Shown in pieces: positions 1 to 8,035 of a DNA stretch of 64,000 nt (position 1 is the stretch's first letter; every line of letters begins with the position of its first letter). The stretch spans positions 1,212,961 through 1,276,960 of the forward strand of contig NZ_FNHF01000001.1 in the NCBI RefSeq assembly GCF_900103695.1, read 5' to 3'. The stretch is from Sediminibacillus halophilus (GTDB lineage Bacteria > Bacillota > Bacilli > Bacillales > Amphibacillaceae). A program made the position numbers and the translations under genes. The notes beneath the pieces are model-generated. The model worked only from the letters and a program-made list of their open reading frames with translations, ran no database searches and had not been told where the DNA came from.

Positions 1-474
1 ACAAATCATTATTTTGAAACTCCTGAATTTGCATTGAAGCAGCACGGAGCTGCACTACGCATACGCGAAAAAAACGGACAATGGCAATTGACGTTGAAGG
101 AACCTCACCCAGAGGGGTTACTGGAAACTCACGATACACTTACAGAAAATGAAGCAGCTTCGTGGATAAACGGAGACATCATACCGAAGCCACAGGTTGC
201 TGCCCAGCTTAACCGGCTCGGAATTGATTTTGCGGAACTTGCTTATGGCGGTGCTTTGACGACCCAGAGAATCGAAACAGAATTCAAAGAAACCATAGTG
301 GTATTGGACCATAGCACTTATAACGGGTATAACGATTATGAATTGGAAGTAGAGGCACAAGAACGGCAGCATGGCCAGCAAGTATTTAGTGAACTTCTTG
401 ATCGCCTGGAAATTAGCAAAAAACGGACACCGAACAAAATTAAAAGATTCTACGACTCCATGGAAAACAGATAA
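1..474 (+). CDS. yjbK: CYTH domain protein (YjbK family), 5' truncated
   Basis: The reading frame is open from base 1, so the start lies before the window. The visible part has CYTH-type features: an early basic strand with the REKNGQWQLTLKEP stretch and a late acidic strand (YELEVEAQE). CYTH (triphosphate tunnel metalloenzyme) proteins bind triphosphorylated substrates and metal inside a beta-barrel; the substrate of YjbK is not settled. It stands upstream of the globin and SpxH genes in the same direction, as in the yjbH-yjbI-yjbK region of B. subtilis. The family is clear; the function is inferred from the family only. Confidence 0.85.
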   Translation, partial: TNHYFETPEFALKQHGAALRIREKNGQWQLTLKEPHPEGLLETHDTLTENEAASWINGDIIPKPQVAAQLNRLGIDFAELAYGGALTTQRIETEFKETIVVLDHSTYNGYNDYELEVEAQERQHGQQVFSELLDRLEISKKRTPNKIKRFYDSMENR

Positions 475-612
475 GTTGCCCAATATAACCGGCAATTGTT
501 ACAATAAGGAAAAATCTTGTTAAGCTTGTTTTTGTACAGCCGGAAATTGAAAAGATACGGTTGGGAAAAGCTTAAGAGTAACTTTCTTGCAAAGTTGGAG
601 AGGAAATGAAAC

Positions 613-1014
613 ATGACTGATTCCGTTACCCTGTATGAAGCCATAGGCGGCAGGGAAAAAATAGAACAACTCGTTCAAGCCTTTTATAAACGGGTGGCGA
701 AACATCCGGCATTAAAACCGATATTTCCAGATGATTTAACAGAAACCGCCAGAAAACAGCAACAGTTTCTGACGCAGCTGTTCGGTGGCCCAGCTTTATA
801 TACAGAAGAACACGGGCATCCAATGCTCCGGAGACGACATTTGCCGTTTCCGATCACCCCGACCAGACGTGACGCCTGGCTCGAATGCATGGAACAAGCC
901 TTAGCAGAAGCCGAAGTGGAAGAGCCCTATCGAAGTGCCATTTTTGAACGATTGACAATGACAGCATCGCATATGATGAATACACCTGAGGATGAGAAAG
1001 GAGAATCGTTGTGA
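613..1014 (+). CDS. yjbI: Truncated hemoglobin, group II (YjbI type)
   Basis: A 133-residue truncated 2/2 globin, normal for the family. It opens with [21 protein letters not shown], the short A/B helix typical of group II, and carries the F-helix region with [14 protein letters not shown], which should hold the proximal histidine. These cytoplasmic heme proteins bind oxygen or related ligands, and B. subtilis YjbI has been linked to protein and oxidative-stress protection. ATG follows a GGAGAGG ribosome site. The stop overlaps the GTG of spxH by 4 nt, so the two are translationally coupled. Confidence 0.9.
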   Translation: MTDSVTLYEAIGGREKIEQLVQAFYKRVAKHPALKPIFPDDLTETARKQQQFLTQLFGGPALYTEEHGHPMLRRRHLPFPITPTRRDAWLECMEQALAEAEVEEPYRSAIFERLTMTASHMMNTPEDEKGESL

Positions 1015-1907
1015 GCTGGAAACCGACTGGGCCAACTAGTAATGCAGACACAAGAAACTCGGCGCAGTATGGCTTTTTCGATTTGCTGAAAAAACCGGTT
1101 GAAATCTATGTCTTCATAGATCCTTTATGTCCGGAATGCTGGTCTTTGGAACCGAGCTTGAAAAAGCTGTCCATTGAATATGGCAGGTTTTTCACCATTC
1201 GTCCGATTCTGAGCGGGCAGCTTACCGTGTTGAATAAAGATAAATTTGATAAACCGAAAAAATTAAAAGAAATATGGGAACGGACGGCCTCTCGTACCGG
1301 AATGAGCTGTGACGGTGATTTATGGCTGGAGAACCCCGTCAATCTGCCCTGGCTAGCATCCCTTGCAATCAAGGCGGCAGAGTTGCAAGGGAAAAAAGCC
1401 GGCAGAAACTTCTTGCGTAAAGTACAAGAAAATTTGTTCTTGAACAAACGGGATATATCTGATGAAACAACCTTGATTGAGTGTGCCGGAGAAGTGAACC
1501 TTGATGTACAAGAGTTCACCCAGGATCTGTATTCTAATTCCGCCAAAAAAGCACTGCAATGTGATTTAAAGTTAACGCAAGAGATGGAAGTCGAATACAT
1601 TCCTACCATGGTATTCTTTAATGAATCCGAGGAAGAAGGCGGCTTGAAAGTCTCAGGGCTATATCCTTATGACATTTACGTAAAAGTATTAAAACAAATG
1701 TTGCAAATGGATCCGCCCCCAGCCAAGAAACCGGAGTTAGAAGAGTTCATTTCATATTACGGCTTTGTCGGCAACAAGGAAATTTCCGTTGTCTATGATT
1801 GGTCTAAGGAAAAAACAGAAAAAGAAATGAAAAAACTTCAGTTGAAACAAATGGTGGAAAAAGTTCCAGTGAAATATGGAACCTTTTACCGGCATGTTAA
1901 AGGCTGA
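1011..1907 (+). CDS. spxH: ClpXP adaptor SpxH (YjbH), DsbA/thioredoxin-like fold
   Basis: A 298-residue protein of the YjbH/SpxH family. The N-terminal thioredoxin-like domain carries [10 protein letters not shown] with the CxxC at about Cys40/Cys43. In B. subtilis this protein delivers the regulator Spx to ClpXP for degradation and aggregates under stress to release Spx. Start is GTG overlapping the globin stop (GTGA), giving a yjbI-spxH unit that ends at a strong terminator. Its target gene, spx, lies about 5.5 kb downstream on the other strand, so adaptor and client are nearby here. Confidence 0.9.
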   Translation: MSWKPTGPTSNADTRNSAQYGFFDLLKKPVEIYVFIDPLCPECWSLEPSLKKLSIEYGRFFTIRPILSGQLTVLNKDKFDKPKKLKEIWERTASRTGMSCDGDLWLENPVNLPWLASLAIKAAELQGKKAGRNFLRKVQENLFLNKRDISDETTLIECAGEVNLDVQEFTQDLYSNSAKKALQCDLKLTQEMEVEYIPTMVFFNESEEEGGLKVSGLYPYDIYVKVLKQMLQMDPPPAKKPELEEFISYYGFVGNKEISVVYDWSKEKTEKEMKKLQLKQMVEKVPVKYGTFYRHVKG

Positions 1908-1939
1908 TTCTCCTCTTGTTCATACAAGGGTATTTTTGA

Positions 1940-1969
1940 CACTCAGGCAATTTACCTGGGTGTTTTTTT
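1940..1969 (+). terminator. Intrinsic terminator of yjbK-yjbI-spxH
   Basis: Stem CACTCAGG / CCTGGGTG (one G-U pair) with a 7-nt loop followed by seven T residues, 32 nt after the spxH stop. Confidence 0.85.
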
Positions 1970-2033
1970 ATTAAATAGCAATTGATAGAAACTACGATAT
2001 TGTTTGAAAGCCTCTTCCTAACTTCCTGCACAT

Positions 2034-2115
2034 CCACTTGGTAAAGCAGTTTTCTTTACCTAGTTAGCTGAAGCCGTGCCCGCGGAAAGCGAAGTATGCT
2101 TACCGAAGCGGTGGT
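2034..2115 (+). repeat. Dispersed intergenic repeat, family R1, copy 1
   Basis: Starts CCACTTGGTAAAG and runs through GCCCGCGGAAAGCGAAG to CCGAAGCGG. Its first part contains an imperfect hairpin (ACTTGGTAAAG / CTTTACCTAGT). It aligns over about 75 nt with the reverse complement of 32229-32320, and its GC-rich core recurs at 54100-54135. The surrounding interval 1970-2421 holds no convincing gene apart from the short candidate at 2333. Confidence 0.7.
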
Positions 2116-2173
2116 TAATATGCTTTTTGAATAGGCAATAGCACATCCCATTATAGTTAATGCGGATTTTGCG

Positions 2174-2212
2174 AAAATAAAAAGGAAGGATATACATTTG
2201 TATACCCTTCCT
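2174..2212 (-). terminator. Orphan terminator-like hairpin (minus strand)
   Basis: Arms AGGAAGG / CCTTCCT plus an inner TATAC / GTATA pair with one mismatch; read on the minus strand the stem is followed by a T-rich run (TTTTTATTTT). No minus-strand gene ends here, because pepF already has its own terminator, so it may be a relic or part of a mobile repeat. A second perfect repeat, GTCTATA-TTC-TATAGAC, follows at 2216-2232. Confidence 0.5.
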
Positions 2213-2421
2213 GTAGTCTATATTCTATAGACAAAGGGGGGATGGGAGAAAGTTAAGTCAAACAAAGGGGTATTGTTTGTTAATTATCTCACAAGTTAAA
2301 TATATCAAGAATAAAAAAAGGAGGCAACAGTTTTGCTCATGTATTCACAAAACTGTCATACTTCTATTGAGATAACAGAATGCATACAATTTTCTTAACA
2401 ACATGTAAAGGAGGCAAGGGC

Positions 2422-2619
2422 ATGCAAGGCTTACTGCCTTTTATCTTTTTACTGGCAACTGTTGCTGCATTCTTCCTCAACCTTCTCGGTTTTATGCGTC
2501 TTTTGCCTTTGTACTTCACGCTGCCTCTTTTGTTCATCACCATTTATCTCACAATCTTCTCTTTCGTGTACAGACATGCTTTCAAAGGTTTTTCCAGGAT
2601 GAGAAGCCGCAGATGGTAA
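2422..2619 (+). CDS. Small membrane protein, two predicted TM helices
   Basis: A 65-residue hydrophobic protein starting MQGLLPFIFLL, with TM segments at about residues 4-24 and 27-47 and a basic tail (RMRSRRW) expected in the cytoplasm. I chose ATG 2422 over an upstream in-frame ATG at 2380 because AAAGGAGG ends 7 nt before it. It ends in a terminator shared with convergent pepF. I do not recognise the family; it could be a real short membrane protein of Bacillaceae, but its role is unknown. Confidence 0.6.
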   Translation: MQGLLPFIFLLATVAAFFLNLLGFMRLLPLYFTLPLLFITIYLTIFSFVYRHAFKGFSRMRSRRW

Positions 2620-2666
2620 AACAGAGCAGACACCTTGTTAAAATCAGGTGTCTGCTCTGTTTTATT
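2617..2666. terminator. Bidirectional terminator between small membrane gene and pepF
   Basis: Perfect 16-bp stem, AACAGAGCAGACACCT at 2620-2635 against its complement at 2646-2661, with A/T runs on both sides. It serves the plus-strand small gene and the minus-strand pepF, whose stop codon touches the stem. Confidence 0.9.
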
Positions 2667-4479
2667 CTACCTTATCCAATAAAGATTCCATTTCCGAAAG
2701 CTTATCTTCAAATACCCGCAGCGCGTCTAAGATCGGTTTCTTCGACGTCATGTCGACACCCGCTTTTTTCAGCACTTCAATTGGGTAATCACTGCTTCCT
2801 GCCTTCAGGAATTCCAAATACCTGTCGACAGCAGGCTGTTCTTCCTTTAAAATTTGTGAAGCTAGCGAAGTCGCCGCAGAATAGCCGGTCGCATACTGAT
2901 ACACATAGTAATTATAATAGAAATGTGGAATCCTTGCCCATTCAAGGCCGATTTCCTCATCAATCACCAGTTCATCACCAAAATACTTCTTGTTCAACTC
3001 ATAATACATTTCTGTCAACTTATCCGCGGTTAAAGCCTCCCCATTTTGCATGTGGGTATGAATATCATGCTCGAACTCAGCAAACATTGTCTGACGGAAT
3101 ACTGTACCGCGGAACCCTTCAAGGAAGTGGTTCAGCAAGAATAGTTTTTCTTTTTCATCCTCGGTGTTCTCGATCAGGTATTCATTCATGAGCGCTTCAT
3201 TACATGTAGATGCCACTTCCGCAACAAAGATGGAATAATTTCCGTAACGGAACGGTTGATTGTTCCTGGAATAGTAACTGTGCATAGAATGACCAAGCTC
3301 ATGAGCAAGCGTAAACAGATTGTTCAAGTTATCCTGCCAATTCAACAAAATGTATGGATTGGTCCCGTAAGCTCCTGAAGAGTAAGCCCCGCTGCGCTTT
3401 CCTTTGTTTTCATCTACATCTATCCAACGATCTTTATACCCTTCCCGAATAGTATTAACATACTCCTCCCCGAGTGGCGCCAATCCTTTCAGCACTGTTT
3501 CTTGGGCTTCTTCATATGGTATTTTCATCGAGATATCTTTAACAAGCGGTGTATAAAGATCATACATATGCAGTTCATCAAGCTTGAGAACTCGCTTGCG
3601 CAGCTCTACATATCGATGCAGAAGCGGGAGCCTTTCATTGACGGCACTGACCAGATTATCATATACCTCTTCCGGTATATTATTGTTATCCAACGCTGCC
3701 TGGCGGGCAGAATCGTATTTACGTATTTTTGCGTAAAAATTATTCTTTTTGACAGCTCCGCTCAAAGTAGAAGCAAAGGTATTTTTAAAGCTGCCGAATG
3801 TTTCATACATCGCCTTGAAAGCGTCTTTCCGTACACGTGGATCGTCGGACTCCAAAAAGTTGATATAACGTCCATGTGTCAGGTCGACTTCATTACCTTT
3901 CTCGTCTCTAATCGATGGAAAAGTTAAATCGGCGTTATTTAACATCCCAAAGGTCTGAGACGGATTATCGGTAACCTCGGAAACCTCCGCAAGCAGCTCC
4001 TCTTCCTTTTCGGATAAAACATGCGGACGCTGTCTGTTTATTTCATTCAAAGTATGCTCATACTGTTTTAATTTTTGATTTTCTTCAATAAATGACTTCA
4101 GCTTCTCCTCATCTAACGACAAAATCTCCGGTACAATGAAACTCATCGCGCTCGAAGCCTGCGTAAGAATATTTTCCGCTTTGGCGTTCAACGCCTGGTA
4201 TAGTGAATTGGTTGTGTCCTGGTCATATCTCATATGAGCGTATGTATAAAGTTTCCCCAAACGCTCGGATACATTGTCTTGAAGTTTTAAAAGGTTATAA
4301 AGGGTATCTGCCGACTCACTTATCTTCCCTTGGTATTGTTTGAATTCCGGCAACTTGTTTTTTAATGCTTCGAATTCCTTTTCCCACTCTTCATCTATTA
4401 CAAAGATATCTTCCAGTCTCCAAGTTCGTTCTAACGGTACTTGTTCACGGCTTTGTAATTCTTTGTTCGCTTGTGCCAA
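2662..4479 (-). CDS. pepF: Oligoendopeptidase F (M3B zinc metallopeptidase)
   Basis: A 605-residue cytoplasmic peptidase that cleaves oligopeptides. The zinc motif HELGH is at residues 393-397, inside LFTLAHELGHSMHSYYS, and the length matches the PepF family. In B. subtilis the homologue is YjbG, next to coiA. Start is TTG with AAGGAGG 8 nt upstream. It lies 113 nt downstream of coiA with no obvious terminator between, so co-transcription is possible. Peptides brought in by the Opp importer encoded 6 kb away are plausible substrates, but that link is inference. Confidence 0.95.
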   Translation of the reverse strand: MAQANKELQSREQVPLERTWRLEDIFVIDEEWEKEFEALKNKLPEFKQYQGKISESADTLYNLLKLQDNVSERLGKLYTYAHMRYDQDTTNSLYQALNAKAENILTQASSAMSFIVPEILSLDEEKLKSFIEENQKLKQYEHTLNEINRQRPHVLSEKEEELLAEVSEVTDNPSQTFGMLNNADLTFPSIRDEKGNEVDLTHGRYINFLESDDPRVRKDAFKAMYETFGSFKNTFASTLSGAVKKNNFYAKIRKYDSARQAALDNNNIPEEVYDNLVSAVNERLPLLHRYVELRKRVLKLDELHMYDLYTPLVKDISMKIPYEEAQETVLKGLAPLGEEYVNTIREGYKDRWIDVDENKGKRSGAYSSGAYGTNPYILLNWQDNLNNLFTLAHELGHSMHSYYSRNNQPFRYGNYSIFVAEVASTCNEALMNEYLIENTEDEKEKLFLLNHFLEGFRGTVFRQTMFAEFEHDIHTHMQNGEALTADKLTEMYYELNKKYFGDELVIDEEIGLEWARIPHFYYNYYVYQYATGYSAATSLASQILKEEQPAVDRYLEFLKAGSSDYPIEVLKKAGVDMTSKKPILDALRVFEDKLSEMESLLDKVE

Positions 4480-4592
4480 CGCCTATTCCTCCTTGATAAT
4501 TTTTTCAGCTATCCATTTCCCAATTCTCGGTAGATCCCGCATATTCTTTCCTGTTAAAGGAGAGCTCTTTTCTATTATATCGTGTTTGCTGC

Positions 4593-5792
4593 TCAATCAT
4601 GCGAGTTGATGCTTGAGAATGACTTTTGCTTTTGCAGGGCCTGGATAATCCTTCTGTCATCACTTAGGGCTTGTTCCACATTTTCCGGAAAAGTAATCGG
4701 GGTTTGTTTTTTCAATTGACGGTCACTCACGAGGGTTATCATGTGCAGGGATTCCAACAGGGTTAAATACTCACGGATGGGATCGTGCGGACTATTTATA
4801 AGCGGAAATTCAGATGAGGGATTAATTTCCGCCTTTAATAGACGATAACAGGGGGCTAAGGAGACGGTGCGTTGGAATGGTAAATTCATTAAATACTCGA
4901 GGAACAGCCTGCTTTGCCAATCCCACGGTGGGGTTTTCATTCGATACTGACCGATAACTGGTAGATAAATATAGCTCGGCAACAGACTCTGATGGTAACC
5001 TTTCTGGTACAGCCATTGGCGCCATGACTGATGAAGGCGGCCTGTCCATTTTGATGGTGGTTTTGTTCGAAATTTCTGCTTCTCTTGCAGCCAACTCTCT
5101 AATAAAAACGGTTGAAACTGTTTCATATCTTGTAATAAAAGGCGAAATTGGGTGTGCCTCAGTGGAAGAAAATGCAAGTCTCCATAAAAATTGCCGTTTC
5201 CTGCAGATTGTATCTGTCGAAATAGACAGAATTGACCAGTGTTTGGACAATAAAAGTTCATTAGAAGAGAACTACTATGATTATAACGGGTTAAAAAGGA
5301 GCGATCCATCGAGGTTAGCCGGATTTTTCTGGCGCCAGTTCGCTTTAAGCGATTTCCACCTAGTATCCATAAAGGTTCGATAGCAAGTTTGCGGTAATCC
5401 TCCGTTCGTTTGTACAATTCCTCTCTGTCCAATGCTGCACATTGAAATTCCAAAGCGATCACTTTCTTACCGAGGCGAAGCAAAACATCCGGCCTTCTGC
5501 CGATCTCCGGCAAATACTTTTCAAGCGTAGCATCCAGCCCTTGATTTCTAAGCCACTGAAATAAATGCAACTTGCCTCGTTCATGGTATTCTCCTTCTCC
5601 TTTATGATCAGCGCAAGAACTATTTGGGGAATGAGAAAAGTGCGCGATCATTGTCCTGCCTGCTTTGACGATTACCCTCTCGCCACATACCGGACAGTAA
5701 AACCTCTGTTGTGCTCGCATCCTCTCTACAACCGAACGCTTAAAATTAGCCAAGATGACCGGCACGCCATCCTGATTACGGGCTTGCAGCAT
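4593..5792 (-). CDS. coiA: Competence protein CoiA
   Basis: A 399-residue CoiA-family protein. An N-terminal zinc-finger-like CPVC is at residues 33-36, followed by a restriction-like PD-(D/E)xK core: Pro101-Asp102 and the EFQ triad at 115-117 (ALEFQC). CoiA is needed for recombination of incoming DNA during transformation; streptococcal CoiA acts with DprA and RecA. ATG is preceded by AAAGGAGGGATAG. In B. subtilis it belongs to the ComK regulon. comK, med and mecA are also in this window. C-terminal half (about 180-399) is less conserved and not assigned. Confidence 0.92.
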   Translation of the reverse strand: MLQARNQDGVPVILANFKRSVVERMRAQQRFYCPVCGERVIVKAGRTMIAHFSHSPNSSCADHKGEGEYHERGKLHLFQWLRNQGLDATLEKYLPEIGRRPDVLLRLGKKVIALEFQCAALDREELYKRTEDYRKLAIEPLWILGGNRLKRTGARKIRLTSMDRSFLTRYNHSSSLLMNFYCPNTGQFCLFRQIQSAGNGNFYGDLHFLPLRHTQFRLLLQDMKQFQPFLLESWLQEKQKFRTKPPSKWTGRLHQSWRQWLYQKGYHQSLLPSYIYLPVIGQYRMKTPPWDWQSRLFLEYLMNLPFQRTVSLAPCYRLLKAEINPSSEFPLINSPHDPIREYLTLLESLHMITLVSDRQLKKQTPITFPENVEQALSDDRRIIQALQKQKSFSSINSHD

Positions 5793-5924
5793 AATTATCT
5801 ATCCCTCCTTTTTATAAAGGCTTTTTTCTCGGAATTTCTTACTCCTTCAAACTTTTCCCTGTTAGAGAAAACTGCGACTATCCGACTGAAGCTGCGCTCG
5901 GGGAAAAATGAAGAAGTGTGGAGG

Positions 5925-5954
5925 AAGCGTTTGGTCTATACAGTCCAAACGCTT
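5925..5954. repeat. Perfect 10-bp inverted repeat upstream of coiA
   Basis: AAGCGTTTGG at 5925-5934 and CCAAACGCTT at 5945-5954, spacer 10 nt, 133 nt upstream of the coiA start. Neither strand has a T-run after it, so it looks more like an operator or RNA hairpin than a terminator. Confidence 0.6.
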
Positions 5955-6050
5955 ACATGTAACAATCATTTAGAAACAGCCTTTATATATATGGATTCGT
6001 TGCTTAAGAAAGAATTCCTGTCTGAATGGGTTGAGAAAAATATTTGCCTC

Positions 6051-6087
6051 AAAAAAAAATAAAGCATCCGACTTTTGTCGAATGCTT
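6051..6087 (-). terminator. Terminator of mecA
   Basis: Minus-strand stem AAGCATTCGAC / GTCGGATGCTT followed by an uninterrupted T-rich run (complement of 6051-6063), only a few bases after the mecA stop. Confidence 0.9.
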
Positions 6088-6090
6088 AGC

Positions 6091-6789
6091 TTATTTAGCA
6101 GGAAAATATTGCTTAATTTGTGAAAGAGCGTGTTCAGCAAATATTGGTTTGCCATACTCTTCCAATCGATGGATGGTAATCGGAGATTCGTTACCGAATT
6201 CAAGCAACTGACTTAAAATGTCTTCTTGCTCATCGTCCGTCATATGGTTTTCTTCAAATTCTAAATATAACAAGTACTGATCCTCAAAATGGTACAGACG
6301 ATCCGTCAATCCTTCTGTTTCAGTAAAATAATGGCTTAGTTGAATGATATCTTCAAAATCTTTAAAGCTAACCACGAACGACAAATTACCCTCCTCATCA
6401 TCTTCGGAATGATGATTGGTGTCATGTCCAGCCTCATCGGAGCTGCCAAACTTTTCATCCAACATTGATTCAATTTTCTCATCAACCGGCATATCGATTG
6501 TTTTACCATTTTCCGTTGGCAATTCAAGGTTTTGACCGTCCTTGGATAATTGGGCTTTGGTTACAACAATTTCCAATCCTTTATCAAGTGCCTGGACTTG
6601 AATCCATAGCGGACCATCAACATTGAAATCATCTTCCTTGTAGTTGACTTCGTCCATTACTTGCCAAAAAAGCTGTTCACTCCGTTCCCGGTTATACCAA
6701 ATTTCTTCACGGTCGAACCCTCTATCTTCAATATCCATATAAGAAATGTAAAATTTGACTGTATTTTCATTGATCCGTTCGATTTCCAC
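6091..6789 (-). CDS. mecA: Adaptor protein MecA
   Basis: A 232-residue MecA: an N-terminal target-binding domain (MEIERINENTVKFYISYMDI), an acidic, Ser/His-rich linker at about 120-140, and a C-terminal ClpC-binding domain. MecA delivers ComK and other substrates to ClpCP and so blocks competence outside the permissive phase. Here mecA and its main client comK are both in the window, 51 kb apart. It is monocistronic by its own terminator, with a long upstream region back to the spx terminator. Confidence 0.95.
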   Translation of the reverse strand: MEIERINENTVKFYISYMDIEDRGFDREEIWYNRERSEQLFWQVMDEVNYKEDDFNVDGPLWIQVQALDKGLEIVVTKAQLSKDGQNLELPTENGKTIDMPVDEKIESMLDEKFGSSDEAGHDTNHHSEDDEEGNLSFVVSFKDFEDIIQLSHYFTETEGLTDRLYHFEDQYLLYLEFEENHMTDDEQEDILSQLLEFGNESPITIHRLEEYGKPIFAEHALSQIKQYFPAK

Positions 6790-7221
6790 TTTCTTCTCTC
6801 TCCCTTCTACTTATTATTAGGTGGAAGAGAAAAACTTCACCTATTTGTAATCCTATAAATCCATACCCGTTACGAGTTCCCATCAACCCTCAAATATAAG
6901 CTACAGCTTCTTATCTTTATTTTATGATAAAGAAATTGTTTTTGAAAATATAAAAGCCTATATTTACTAAAAAACAAAGATTGTTCTTTTTAAATAAATA
7001 CAAACCGGCATCTTAGATTACCAGTCTATAAATATTTATTTTAGCTTATTTATGGCAAAATGTCATCCCTTTATACCTGGTCAATAAACTGAAAATATTT
7101 GGCAGGCTATCCTTCAACAAGGTTGATCTGTTTGTAAATACGGGGATAACCGGATACTGATACCTAGAAGTACGAGAGGTTGTAATCGCGCCTAGGTATT
7201 TCCGTACTTTCTTAAGGATAG
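6790..7221. other. AT-rich mecA upstream region; interleaved inverted repeats at its far end
   Basis: No convincing gene on either strand over about 430 nt. It holds mecA control sequences and, at 7160-7209, two inverted repeats in the order A-B-A'-B': ATACCTAG (7160-7167) with CTAGGTAT (7192-7199), and AAGTACG (7168-7174) with CGTACTT (7203-7209). This topology would form a pseudoknot in RNA. See findings. Confidence 0.5.
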
Positions 7222-7254
7222 AAAAAGCGCAGGTCCTGTAAAAAAGACCCGCGC
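7222..7254 (-). terminator. Terminator of spx
   Basis: Minus-strand stem GCGCGGGTC / GACCTGCGC (one G-U pair) followed by TTTTT, 14 nt past the spx stop. Confidence 0.9.
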
Positions 7255-7267
7255 CTCTTATGCTATA

Positions 7268-7663
7268 TTAGTTAACCATTCTTTGCGCTTCTCGCAATTG
7301 GAAAGTACGGACAGTTCTAGGTAAGAATCTGCGAATTTCATCTTCGTTATAACCTACCTGCAATCTTTTCTCATCAAGAATGATTGGGCGGCGAAGAAGA
7401 CCAGGATTTTCTTGAATTAAGTTAAAGAGGTCTTTCATTGGAAGTTGATCAAGATTCATATCTAGTTTTTGAAAAACTTTAGACCTTGTTGAAATTATTT
7501 CATCGGTGCCATCTTCTGTCATTCTCAAAATTTCCTTGATTTCATCAAGTGTCAAGGTTTCCGAGAAGATATTTCGCTCACTGAATGGTATATCATGCTC
7601 TTCTAACCATGCTTTTGCTTTACGGCAAGATGTACAACTTGGTGAGGTATAAAGTGTTACCAT
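7268..7663 (-). CDS. spx: Transcriptional regulator Spx
   Basis: A 131-residue ArsC-like regulator that binds the RNA polymerase alpha C-terminal domain and reprogrammes transcription in disulfide stress. The redox switch CxxC is Cys10/Cys13 in YTSPSCTSC, and the [24 protein letters not shown] block is intact. An in-frame upstream codon would add six residues; I chose the ATG at 7663 because GAGGAG sits 9 nt before it and homologues begin MVTLY. Degraded through SpxH-ClpXP. Upstream is a promoter with a 16-bp palindrome in its spacer. Confidence 0.96.
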   Translation of the reverse strand: MVTLYTSPSCTSCRKAKAWLEEHDIPFSERNIFSETLTLDEIKEILRMTEDGTDEIISTRSKVFQKLDMNLDQLPMKDLFNLIQENPGLLRRPIILDEKRLQVGYNEDEIRRFLPRTVRTFQLREAQRMVN

Positions 7664-7750
7664 GGAAACTTCACTCCTCATAGCGCAGATTATTTATCGT
7701 CATTTTATGATTTTGAAGAAGATATTAAATTAAAATTACTTTAAATAACT

Positions 7751-7780
7751 CTTCTATGTATAGTATACTATACTTGTCAA
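7751..7780 (-). promoter_or_regulatory. Candidate spx promoter with palindromic operator
   Basis: On the minus strand: TTGACA (7780-7775), 18-nt spacer, TAGAAG (7756-7751). The spacer contains the perfect palindrome GTATAGTATACTATAC at 7758-7773. The -35 is consensus, the -10 matches 4 of 6. The position, about 90 nt before the spx ATG, suits a repressor-controlled promoter. In B. subtilis the spx promoter is repressed by PerR and YodB; which protein would bind here is not known. The rest of 7664-7998 is AT-rich and shows no gene. Confidence 0.6.
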
Positions 7781-7998
7781 TATGAAGGTAGGTTTTTATG
7801 CAATTTCTTGAATTAAATTGCCATCTTCTTAAAAGTTGTCACAAAATGAGGTAAACTTATATTTAAAGTACCCCGGCTTCCTTTTCGTTAAACCTTTTTT
7901 AAAAAACTTTTTAAAATTTTTTGTAGGTTCGAATATTATCCCCTCGTTTTATCCATATGCACCTTTTTAGATGATATAAAATAAGTATGTAATAGAAG

Positions 7999-8026
7999 AA
8001 AGCTACCCGAGATAACGGGCAGCTTT
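7999..8026 (-). terminator. Terminator of yjbC
   Basis: Stem AAAGCTGCCCG / CGGGTAGCTTT with a short T-rich tail on the minus strand. It separates yjbC from spx, which are co-transcribed in B. subtilis from one of the promoters. Confidence 0.8.
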
Positions 8027-8035
8027 GGAAAATTA

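Noticed and set aside
2250-2285. GGGGTAT before the small membrane gene, considered as a sigma-B -10
   Set aside because: The only -35-like GTTAAG is 10 nt away, shorter than the 12-14 nt sigma-B spacer.
2613-3191. Open frame of 192 codons antisense to the end of pepF
   Set aside because: It starts inside the shared terminator and covers the conserved pepF C-terminus; codon pattern is that of a shadow.
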